48,626 nt of DNA from a virus: positions 1 to 48,626 of the IMG/VR virus record IMGVR_UViG_3300020192_000016, one strand, 5' to 3'. Below the pieces are notes generated by a model, which was not told the DNA's origin, made no database searches, and worked only from the letters and a program-made list of their open reading frames with translations. Position 1 is the stretch's first letter, and each line of letters opens with the position of its first letter. Position numbers and translations under genes: made by a program. Positions 42,023 to 48,156 of the stretch are shown piece after piece.

Positions 42023-42215
42023 AATCGTGGATCGTTTTGTTATGTGTTGTAGGGGAGTAAATCTCGCCCCTTCGAATAATAAAATCCTTCGGCGCATCGA
42101 TTCCTATAGTGCACTTGTTGGAAGCCTGGATCTTAGTCACCGTAATACGAATAACTTTATTGTCAGGGGTAGTTATGTAAATTTCTTCTTGGGGCCTTCG
42201 AGTAAATGCTAGCAT
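42015..42215 (-). CDS. csrA: CsrA-family RNA-binding translational regulator
   Basis: 66-residue protein aligning along its length with CsrA/RsmA. It starts MLAFTRR (bacterial MLxLTRR), has IGIDAPKD (bacterial IGxNAPK) and ends the core with IRRGEIY, keeping the Arg equivalent to RNA-contacting Arg44. CsrA dimers bind GGA motifs in mRNA leaders and block or stabilise translation. It is the first gene of the leftward late block and its end overlaps terS. A double ATG is present; the second is preferred because GAGG is better spaced. Likely role: remodelling host metabolism or timing phage translation. Confidence 0.9.
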   Translation of the reverse strand: MLAFTRRPQEEIYITTPDNKVIRITVTKIQASNKCTIGIDAPKDFIIRRGEIYSPTTHNKTIHDYE

Positions 42216-42246
42216 CATGCCTCAGTGGTTTTAGGTGAAGTAGTTT

Positions 42247-42276
42247 AGTGTAGAGCAGTAAATCTCCATTTGACAA
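42247..42276 (-). promoter_or_regulatory. Candidate sigma-70 promoter for the late block
   Basis: On the minus strand TTGTCA (42276-42271) and TACACT (42252-42247) are separated by 18 bases. This places transcription start about 25 bases before csrA. The -35 matches 5 of 6 and the -10 matches 4 of 6 consensus bases. The triple repeat at 42421-42565 lies upstream and could bind a regulator. Confidence 0.45.
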
Positions 42277-42420
42277 GGTAGTTATGACGTGCGGAGATAT
42301 AACCGTGGTGGACTCCGATGGAATGGCAGTTCAAGCTCAGGACGAGCGCCACCACACCAATTATTTAGGTAATCACACCCTCGACTTTTATATCTTTATT
42401 TCGGTAATTCCTTTTGTGAG

Positions 42421-42565
42421 ATTCTGCCCATTTATTACAATAAGCCTCTTAGGGGACTCTGCCCATTTATTACAATAAGCCTCTTGGAGAACTCCAAAAA
42501 CTTTGTGGGATTCTGCCCAATTATTACAATAAGCCTCTCTGTGAACTTCAAAAACTTTGTGGGGG
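42421..42565. repeat. Three tandem boxes upstream of the late block
   Basis: TTCTGCCCA-TTATTACAATAAGCCTCT-like boxes lie at 42422, 42458 and 42511. The last two are each followed by GAACTNCAAAAACTTTGTGGG, making a 53-bp unit. Box spacing is 36 and 53 bases. They sit upstream of the csrA promoter in DNA with no gene. They look like repeated protein-binding sites controlling late transcription or a nearby origin. Confidence 0.75.
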
Positions 42566-42614
42566 GGTGGGTATACCAGCCAACGCCGGCCGCCAAAAGG
42601 GGGACCCCACCCCC
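42563..42614. promoter_or_regulatory. GC-rich inverted repeat
   Basis: GGGGGTGGG (42563-42571) is perfectly complementary to CCCACCCCC (42606-42614). The 34-base loop contains a CCGGC/GCCGG-like core. The all-GC stem is striking in an AT-richer genome. It could be a replication-fork barrier, an ssDNA initiation structure, or an RNA hairpin shielding the low-complexity arrays from transcription. Confidence 0.55.
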
Positions 42615-42636
42615 TCTGAGCACGAAGTCTTGTTGC

Positions 42637-42925
42637 TCATAGCCTTCACGCCCTGATAGCCTTCACGCCCTGATAGCCTTCACGCCCTGATAGCCTCATA
42701 GCCTCATAGCCTCATAGCCATGCCATGCCGTGCTCATAGGCTCATAGCCATCACGCCCTGATAGCCTGATAGCCTTCACGCCCTGATAGCCTCATAGCCA
42801 TCACGCCCTTCACGTGCTCATAGCCTCATAGCCTCATAGCCATCACGCCCTTCACGCCCTGATAGCCTCATAGCCTCATAGCCATCACGCCCTCATAGCC
42901 TCATAGTCTCATAGCCATGCCGTGG
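42637..42925. repeat. C-rich low-complexity array (left arm)
   Basis: Irregular tandem array of CATAGCCT-type 9-mers and the 17-mer GATAGCCTTCACGCCCT, with interruptions such as CATGCCGTG. The plus strand is strongly C-rich and G-poor. No open frame is credible. Its reverse complement resembles the G-rich array at 43031-43180 (CTATGAGGCT is the complement of AGCCTCATAG), so the two could pair as a large imperfect hairpin. Confidence 0.85.
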
Positions 42926-43030
42926 TGTATGCCTTAAATCGTCACGCTTTGCCGCCTAGGTGCCACTTTCACCCCCATGCCGCTACCCTCATAGCCATCG
43001 ACGGTATAAAGCTCACCTCGGAGAGTTTAG

Positions 43031-43180
43031 AGGCTTAGAGGCTTGGTGGCTGGTGGCTATGAGGCTTGGTGGCTGGTGGCTATGAGGCTTGGTGGCTGGT
43101 GGCTTGGTGGCTTGGTGGCACTGAGGTGCTGAGGTGCTGAGGGGCTTGGTGGCTTGGTGGCTTGGTGGCTTGGAGAGTTA
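43031..43180. repeat. G-rich low-complexity array (right arm)
   Basis: Tandem units of GGCTTGGTG (9 bp) and the 23-mer formed by GGCTTGGTGGCTGG plus TGGCTATGA, followed by GAGGTGCT copies. The plus strand is G-rich and nearly C-free compared with the left arm, so strand skew flips in the about 100 bases between the arrays (42926-43030). No gene is seen in this 560-base stretch. Confidence 0.85.
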
Positions 43181-43200
43181 ACGCACCAAGGCGCAGTTAT

Positions 43201-43419
43201 TCAAATATTAATAAGTAAATCTCTAAAATCGATAAATTCAATATGACCACTTTTTGTATAATTCGCTGAAACTTCATATTCAATATTGCTACTATTATCT
43301 AAATCGCGCTCGTTGATCTCACTTATCAACGCATCAATGCGCCACTCCTTTTTAAGAACAACATTCGCTCGATCAGTTAATATTTTTATATTGCTTTCGT
43401 TTAATTCTAGAACTTTCAT
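43201..43419 (-). CDS. Hypothetical small protein
   Basis: 72-residue protein of unknown function, second gene of a two-gene leftward operon; its ATG lies one base after the upstream stop. A Leu/Ile/Asn/Glu-rich, probably alpha/beta composition. No motif recognised. Located between the G-rich array and a good promoter, so it is likely expressed early. Confidence 0.7.
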   Translation of the reverse strand: MKVLELNESNIKILTDRANVVLKKEWRIDALISEINERDLDNSSNIEYEVSANYTKSGHIEFIDFRDLLINI

Positions 43420-43420
43420 T

Positions 43421-43687
43421 TTAATTCTTTAATTCTTGTATTAAGAGTCTCAAGCAAGCTTCTTTGCCGAATTTTCGAAAAGATTTTTCATTACTATCTC
43501 GACACAACCCCTCGTCGTAACCGCCGTTTTCAGTGATTTTTTTAGTTAACTTTCCTTTTTTTCCTTGATTTAAGCAAAGTTGCAAATAGTATGTTTCTTC
43601 GTAAAATTTAAATTCCATCCAGAAAAATCCGCTGTCAATCTCTTTTTTAATTATTTCTATTTCTAGTTTTATAAATGTATTTTTCAT
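43421..43687 (-). CDS. Hypothetical small protein
   Basis: 88-residue protein of unknown function, first gene of the leftward pair. AAGGAA precedes the ATG. The N-terminal half has alternating hydrophobic and charged residues (beta-strand-like, with WMEFKFYEETYYL), and the C-terminus is a basic helix with three Cys overall. A strong promoter lies 34 bases upstream. Its position in the control region suggests an early regulator or anti-host factor, by inference only. Confidence 0.75.
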   Translation of the reverse strand: MKNTFIKLEIEIIKKEIDSGFFWMEFKFYEETYYLQLCLNQGKKGKLTKKITENGGYDEGLCRDSNEKSFRKFGKEACLRLLIQELKN

Positions 43688-43720
43688 TTTAATTCCTTAA
43701 GTTTGAAGTGCCTATGCGTT

Positions 43721-43749
43721 ACAATACTACAATAACTAAACACTGTCAA
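43721..43749 (-). promoter_or_regulatory. Sigma-70 promoter with duplicated operator-like element
   Basis: On the minus strand TTGACA (43749-43744) and TATTGT (43726-43721) are 17 bases apart. A 13-base element TA(C/T)TGTAGTATTG occurs twice with 26-base spacing, overlapping the -35 and -10 regions, and looks like a pair of repressor sites. It would drive the genes at 43687 and 43419. Confidence 0.7.
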
Positions 43750-44009
43750 TACTACAGTAACTTGCTGTGTTTAGTGGCTTTGAGGGCTATTTGCATTGAG
43801 CATGTTTTCGTCAATATTTGCATTGAGCTTGTCGGCTTTATTTTTGCTTGCGTGGCGCGTTGTGTTTTTCGCGTTTTTTGACTTTTGACCGCCGAATTTA
43901 ACGAGAAAGGGGAGTAAATATTTCTTTTTTTATTCGACATTCGCTCACTAACAAACATGGTATGTACTATTTGTAGCAATCCGGTAACTTTACTTCGAAT
44001 CAATTGCAC

Positions 44010-44100
44010 TTTCTATTATACCTATCTATTACTCTATATATACTTAATAATAATAGTAATAATAAGAGGTTATAGGATAGAAGTATAATAAAGAACAGCT
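44010..44100. other. AT-rich block with inverted repeat
   Basis: About 90 bases almost entirely A and T. An imperfect inverted repeat (TTATAC-C-TATC facing GATAG-AA-GTATAA) flanks runs of TAATAATAG. It resembles a DNA-unwinding element and lies beside repeated ATTCGC sites, the usual makeup of an iteron-type origin. No gene is supported over 43,760-44,398; a basic leftward frame at 43752-44009 has no ribosome-binding site. Confidence 0.5.
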
Positions 44101-44143
44101 CAATAAAAAAGAAGCCACTAACTATGCGTATTTACTACCAAAT

Positions 44144-44306
44144 ATTCGCCGACGAGCGAATACTCAACACACCAGTCTTATACTCAAGCATGTGTATTCG
44201 TTGATGTGTTTTCTAAGCGTATTCGCCCAACAGTTTCGACATATTCAGTACTTGCAAAGGAAATGGGCGAATGAAAAACGTGTTGGGTATTCGCTCGTGG
44301 GCGAAT
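44144..44306. promoter_or_regulatory. Palindromic ATTCGC-N6-GCGAAT sites
   Basis: Two perfect palindromes of form ATTCGC-N6-GCGAAT lie at 44144-44161 and 44289-44306. Between them are half sites at 44221 (ATTCGC) and 44267 (GCGAAT) and a variant ATTCGT at 44196; one more half site lies at 43939. They precede the gene at 44399. They are probable dimer-binding sites for a repressor or replication initiator. Two TTGACA sequences (44342, 44373) follow but have poor -10 partners. Confidence 0.7.
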
Positions 44307-44398
44307 AAATAACGCTAGGTGCCACAAAAAACGCCCATTTATTGACATAGCTGCTGTGAGTCACTAAACCCTTTGACAAGCTCATAATCAAATGATAC

Positions 44399-45250
44399 AT
44401 GAGCATAATGAAGAGTAAAAACAGTTCGGTATCAAGACGTATCTTAAGTGCAATATATCGATTCGCAGGACTATCTCTCGAGCAGTTCGAATCCAAGTAC
44501 GGCAAAATTAAGGTTGGTGAAGCAGAGAAAGAAAGAGTACAGAAAATCGGTTACAGGGTTTATCAATGTCCACGAGTTGCGCAATCTAAAGAAAGAAGAC
44601 AATCAGTCTTTGTCTCAATCGCTATGAGTTCACTCACCTTTGATGAGTATGAAAGTCTCACTAAAATATGCTTCCCCCCGATTTATCACATTAAAAAGTC
44701 GAGGGTGTACGATTTATACTCGGGGTCGGTTCACATGACAATTCTCGAAGCAAGAATTCTTGCAATGACTTCAAAGCTTAACTATGAAACTTTCACAGTT
44801 TTGGATGTGCCAAGACATAAGAACAATGCAATGGCCAGGCTTCCCAATTTTCGCGGGCATTGGCAGTACACAATACCGAGAGGGCGAGGGAATAGAAGCA
44901 TTGCGTATGGTGATAATGCCCGACTTTATAATAGCGTAAAGGATAAGAGCTTATTCGAGATAATACACCTAGGGATGCTTATATCTATGCCGCCCACTAT
45001 TAATCCAGCCCTTGCATTACTACCCACGACCATGCCTATGATTGAGCTTTCCGAATCTGAGCTACTCCAGCGTCGACTAGCGTTTTGGGAAGCACGTAAA
45101 GAGCTTATATCGCTCTTTGAAGCAACAATCAGGCAGCGCACGGATATAATCGTCGTCGATGATGATATGTATGATGATTTAGACTTCGACGCTTTAGACT
45201 TTTATGATCTTGGCGGCATTGACCCCGGTGATATTGATTCTCTAGTATAA
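44399..45250 (+). CDS. Hypothetical protein with highly acidic tail
   Basis: 283-residue protein of unknown function. A basic N-terminal region of about 75 residues (many Lys, Arg) contains an AGLSLEQFESKYG segment that could be part of a DNA-binding helix-turn-helix. A central domain has Trp, Arg and His (FRGHWQYTIPRGRGNRSIAYG), and the C-terminal 35 residues are mostly Asp. Basic DNA-binding head plus acidic tail beside palindromic sites suggests a regulator or replication initiator; that is inference. The start is uncertain: another ATG is nine bases downstream and neither has a good ribosome-binding site. Confidence 0.75.
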   Translation: MSIMKSKNSSVSRRILSAIYRFAGLSLEQFESKYGKIKVGEAEKERVQKIGYRVYQCPRVAQSKERRQSVFVSIAMSSLTFDEYESLTKICFPPIYHIKKSRVYDLYSGSVHMTILEARILAMTSKLNYETFTVLDVPRHKNNAMARLPNFRGHWQYTIPRGRGNRSIAYGDNARLYNSVKDKSLFEIIHLGMLISMPPTINPALALLPTTMPMIELSESELLQRRLAFWEARKELISLFEATIRQRTDIIVVDDDMYDDLDFDALDFYDLGGIDPGDIDSLV

Positions 45251-45280
45251 CATCGAAGTTGTATTAATTTCAAAACGGCA

Positions 45281-45309
45281 TTGACACCACAAGACGACTA
45301 AAGTATAAC
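45281..45309 (+). promoter_or_regulatory. Strong sigma-70 promoter
   Basis: TTGACA (45281-45286) and TATAAC (45304-45309) have an ideal 17-base spacer. Transcription would start about 30 bases before the pentapeptide-repeat operon's first ATG. It is the best consensus promoter in the window and marks an early rightward unit. Confidence 0.8.
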
Positions 45310-45345
45310 GCCTCTAGATTTTTAAACTTTGAGGGGAACTAAATC

Positions 45346-46299
45346 ATGAAAAAAGAAGAATTAAAACTAATACTAGATAACCACGCACTTTGGGTGTCAA
45401 ACAATTCGAAGGGCATGAAAGCTGATTTAACTCATGCTGATTTAACTCAAGCTGATTTATCAAATGCTAATTTAAGTCGCGCTGATTTATCAAATGCTAA
45501 TTTATATAATGCTGATTTATCAAATGCTAATTTATATAATGCTGATTTATCAAATGCTAATTTACGTCATGCTGATTTATCAAATGCTGATTTATCAAAT
45601 GCTGATTTATCAAATGCTAATTTAACTCATGCTAATTTACGTCATGCTGATTTATCAAATGCTAATTTACGTCATGCTGATTTATCAAATGCTGATTTAA
45701 CTCATGCTAATTTACGTCATGCTGATTTAACTCATGCTAATTTACGTCATGCTGATTTATCAAATGCTGATTTACGTGATGCTGATTTATCAAATGCTGA
45801 TTTATCAAATGCTGATTTAACTCATGCTAATTTAAGTCGCGCTGATTTATCAAAAGCTGATTTATCAAATGCTGATTTATATGAAGCTGATTTCACTTCG
45901 ACGCTCTTGAGACTAAGTAACTTACGATTTGCGAATAACTTACTTACAATAAAAAGTTTACCGGCCGCAAAAAGAGAGTTGTTTGAAAAGCTTGGCGCAT
46001 TTAAAAATGAAGCTCAAGGACTATATAAAGCAGCTGTTGGCGGAAAGATCGACGGTTCAGCATATGAGGGCGACTGTGCTTGTTTTGTTGGCACTATTGC
46101 AAACTTGTTGGATCAAAATTACAAAGAGCTAGAAAACTTGAAACATGATGATGAGTCACTCATTGAGCGTCTTTTTTCAGCTGTTACTACGGGCGATACA
46201 CCAACGAATAACCCAATATCGAAGATTGTACAAGATTGGTTGATTGAATTTATGGGCATATACGACATCGAAGTTCCAACTTTAAATTGGAGTAAATAG
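45346..46299 (+). CDS. Pentapeptide-repeat protein with C-terminal domain
   Basis: 317-residue protein. After a short head (EELKLILDNHALWV, common in phage members), residues about 25-185 are some 32 pentapeptides of the A(D/N)LxN type, predicted to form a right-handed square beta-helix. The last about 120 residues are a different domain with GKIDGSAYEGDCACFVGTIA, seen in other pentapeptide proteins. Some family members (Qnr, MfpA) mimic DNA and bind gyrase; whether this one does is unknown. GAGGGG precedes the ATG. Nearly every unit uses the same codons. Confidence 0.9.
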   Translation: MKKEELKLILDNHALWVSNNSKGMKADLTHADLTQADLSNANLSRADLSNANLYNADLSNANLYNADLSNANLRHADLSNADLSNADLSNANLTHANLRHADLSNANLRHADLSNADLTHANLRHADLTHANLRHADLSNADLRDADLSNADLSNADLTHANLSRADLSKADLSNADLYEADFTSTLLRLSNLRFANNLLTIKSLPAAKRELFEKLGAFKNEAQGLYKAAVGGKIDGSAYEGDCACFVGTIANLLDQNYKELENLKHDDESLIERLFSAVTTGDTPTNNPISKIVQDWLIEFMGIYDIEVPTLNWSK

Positions 46300-46301
46300 C
46301 C

Positions 46302-46829
46302 ATGACTAAAGAAGAATTAAAAAAGATCTTGGATAGCCATAAGCTCTGGCTATCCGACGGCATGAAGGGCAAGAAAGCTGATTTATCATATGCTAATTTA
46401 CATAATGCTGATTTACATAATGCTAATTTACGTGATGCTGATTTACATAATGCTAATTTACGTGATGCTGATTTAAGTCGAGCTAATTTACACTTCGCTA
46501 ATTTACGCTACGCTGATTTAAGTTTCGCTGATTTACGTTTCGCTGATTTACGTTTAGCTGATTTACATAATGCTAATTTACGTGATGCTGATTTAAGTCG
46601 AGCTAATTTACGCTACGCTAATTTACGTCATGCTGATTTATCAAATGCTGATTTAACTCATGCTGATTTAACTCATGCTGATTTATCAAATGCTAATTTA
46701 CGTCATGCTGATTTATCAAATGCTAATTTACGTGAATCTGATTTACGTGCCACGAATTTACTTCACGTTAATTTACATGAAGTTAAAAGGTCACTAGATG
46801 ATACGGAAATGAATGAAGGTAGGAACTAA
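46302..46829 (+). CDS. Pentapeptide-repeat protein
   Basis: 175-residue protein, second of three tandem pentapeptide genes, starting two bases after the first gene. It has the same head (EELKKILDSHKLWLSDG) and about 25 pentapeptides, then a short tail (ATNLLHVNLHEVKRSLDD). The head and the last 99 bases are nearly identical to the third gene, marking a recent duplication with only the repeat interior diverging. There is no C-terminal domain as in the first gene. Confidence 0.9.
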   Translation: MTKEELKKILDSHKLWLSDGMKGKKADLSYANLHNADLHNANLRDADLHNANLRDADLSRANLHFANLRYADLSFADLRFADLRLADLHNANLRDADLSRANLRYANLRHADLSNADLTHADLTHADLSNANLRHADLSNANLRESDLRATNLLHVNLHEVKRSLDDTEMNEGRN

Positions 46830-46832
46830 GTC

Positions 46833-47270
46833 ATGAAAAAAGAAGAATTAAAAAAGATCTTGGATAGCCATAAGCTCTGGCTATCCGACGGCATGAAGGG
46901 CAAGAAAGCTGATTTATCATATGCTAATTTGAGTAACGCTGATTTGAGTAACGCTGATTTGAGTCATGTTAATTTATATGAAGCTAATTTACGTGAAGCT
47001 AATTTACGTGATGCTAATTTATATGATGCTGATTTACGTGAAGCTGATTTACGTTACGCTGATTTACGTTACGCGGATTTATCATACGCTGATTTACGTG
47101 AAGCTGATTTACGTCACGCTAATTTACGTTACGCTGATTTATCATACGCTAATTTAACTTACGCTGATTTACGTGAATCTGATTTACGTGCCACGAATTT
47201 ACTTCACGCTAATTTACATGAAGTTAAAAGGTCACTAGATGATACGGAAACGAATGAAGGTAGGAACTAA
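46833..47270 (+). CDS. Pentapeptide-repeat protein
   Basis: 145-residue paralogue of the preceding gene, with about 20 pentapeptides. The head is the same as in the second gene, and the tail differs by only two bases in 99. The interior units use more Tyr, Glu and Arg (LREAD, LRYAD) than the first gene. Its stop overlaps the ATG of the coiled-coil gene (TAATG). The variable interior between constant ends suggests shuffling of repeat units between copies. Confidence 0.9.
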   Translation: MKKEELKKILDSHKLWLSDGMKGKKADLSYANLSNADLSNADLSHVNLYEANLREANLRDANLYDADLREADLRYADLRYADLSYADLREADLRHANLRYADLSYANLTYADLRESDLRATNLLHANLHEVKRSLDDTETNEGRN

Positions 47271-47632
47271 TGAAAATTGAAAATGAAATTAAGAAGATTG
47301 AAAACAAACTTAAAGCTATTAAAGATGCTGTGTCATTAGAAGCATACTCAATTGCGCCCTTCATCGAAGGTATTGAGGAAAACTTAGGTAGCATAATCGA
47401 ATTGTTTGAGTCTAAAGAAGATGAAATTGAAGAGTTACAAAGTGAAGTCAAAGAGCTTGAATGTCATATTGAAGAAGTAAGTGATGAGGCAGAAGAAGTT
47501 TTCCAATTGCTTAAATCGTTATGTAATTCGTACATGCTTTCTAATTCACAGTACATGCAAGATGAGATTTTAAACCTACTCGAATATAACTTTGGTTTAA
47601 AGTTAATTGTAGCACCAGCACATAACCCATAA
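47270..47632 (+). CDS. Acidic coiled-coil protein
   Basis: 120-residue acidic protein. Residues about 1-20 and 45-85 have Glu/Lys/Leu/Ile heptads of a coiled coil. The rest is helical. The ATG overlaps the stop of the third pentapeptide gene, so it is probably part of that operon and co-translated. Function unknown; a partner of the pentapeptide proteins is possible. Confidence 0.75.
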   Translation: MKIENEIKKIENKLKAIKDAVSLEAYSIAPFIEGIEENLGSIIELFESKEDEIEELQSEVKELECHIEEVSDEAEEVFQLLKSLCNSYMLSNSQYMQDEILNLLEYNFGLKLIVAPAHNP

Positions 47633-47647
47633 ATAATAAACAATAAA

Positions 47648-47682
47648 CGCATAAATTTATATGCGCTACTTAGGAGAGATAT
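47648..47682 (+). promoter_or_regulatory. Hairpin leader, copy 1
   Basis: CGCATA-AATTTA-TATGCG forms a 6-bp hairpin (47648-47665), followed by the TTAGGAGAGATAT ribosome-binding region and ATG at 47683. It is preceded by CAATAAA units. A nearly identical leader precedes the gene at 48157, so the two genes are probably regulated alike at translation. Confidence 0.7.
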
Positions 47683-48090
47683 ATGGCCTTAGAAACAATG
47701 AAAAATGTTACACAAATTAATGGCGAAAAAATTGTTTGTATGGATGACTTAAGAATACAATTTCCCGAGAAATTTAATGAATTGGGTTCTATGGACTATA
47801 AGTGGTTTGAAAAAGAAATTAGGCCACATAACTTTATTTATGTCCGCCATGATGTTAATTCCCTTTCATTTACAATCCAAAACGGGCCTATAAAAGAAGT
47901 TGGGAAGAACGGTTGTCAAGTTGAAGATGTCATAGCGGTAGCTAAACACATTATAGAGCAGTTAAATGAAAAGTTTCCATGCAGAGAAAACTCAATGATT
48001 ATTACAAAGCTTGATGAGGCCGTAATGTGGTCAAAGAAAAGGACACTAGATAGACAAAATAGGTCTTTTGAAGGATTAATTACGAACTAG
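47683..48090 (+). CDS. Acb2/Tad1-like cyclic-nucleotide sponge (anti-CBASS/anti-Thoeris candidate)
   Basis: 135-residue protein. From residue 64 to the end it matches by eye the phage proteins sharing the Acb2/Tad1 hairpin domain: IQNGPIKEVGKNGC (65-78), FPCRENS (98-104), TKLDEAVMW (108-116) and KRTLDRQNRSFEG (119-131). Known members bind signalling nucleotides made by CBASS or Thoeris immunity and so block defence. The first 60 residues (MDDLRIQFPEKFNELGSMDY region) are an extra N-terminal part not recognised. It lies next to other likely anti-host genes. The family is fairly sure; the ligand is unknown. Confidence 0.75.
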   Translation: MALETMKNVTQINGEKIVCMDDLRIQFPEKFNELGSMDYKWFEKEIRPHNFIYVRHDVNSLSFTIQNGPIKEVGKNGCQVEDVIAVAKHIIEQLNEKFPCRENSMIITKLDEAVMWSKKRTLDRQNRSFEGLITN

Positions 48091-48115
48091 AAACAATAAA
48101 CAATAAACAATAAAC

Positions 48116-48156
48116 AATTAGCGCATAAATTTATATGCGCTAATTAGGAGAGATAT
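48116..48156 (+). promoter_or_regulatory. Hairpin leader, copy 2
   Basis: AATTAGCGCATA (48116-48127) pairs perfectly with TATGCGCTAATT (48134-48145) across the loop AATTTA, giving a 12-bp stem. It is followed directly by AGGAGAGATAT and ATG at 48157. Four CAATAAA-type heptamers come just before. The core and ribosome-binding site equal copy 1. It may be a weak terminator or a translational control element; a CsrA site at AGGA is possible. Confidence 0.75.

Noticed and set aside
42023-42097. 25-residue N-terminal extension of the small terminase
   Set aside because: It reads through csrA codons in another frame; the ATG at 42022 gives the usual coupled overlap.
42637-43180. CRISPR-like array
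   Set aside because: Units are 9-23 bases, directly abutting, with no unique spacers of constant length and no cas genes.
43752-44009. 85-codon leftward frame
   Set aside because: GTG start without a ribosome-binding site; it overlaps the promoter of the 43687 gene and has low-complexity Lys/Thr/Gln composition.
45420-47200. CRISPR or non-coding satellite in the 15-bp repeats
   Set aside because: The period is exactly 15 bases and stays in frame as pentapeptide codons in three genes with good starts.
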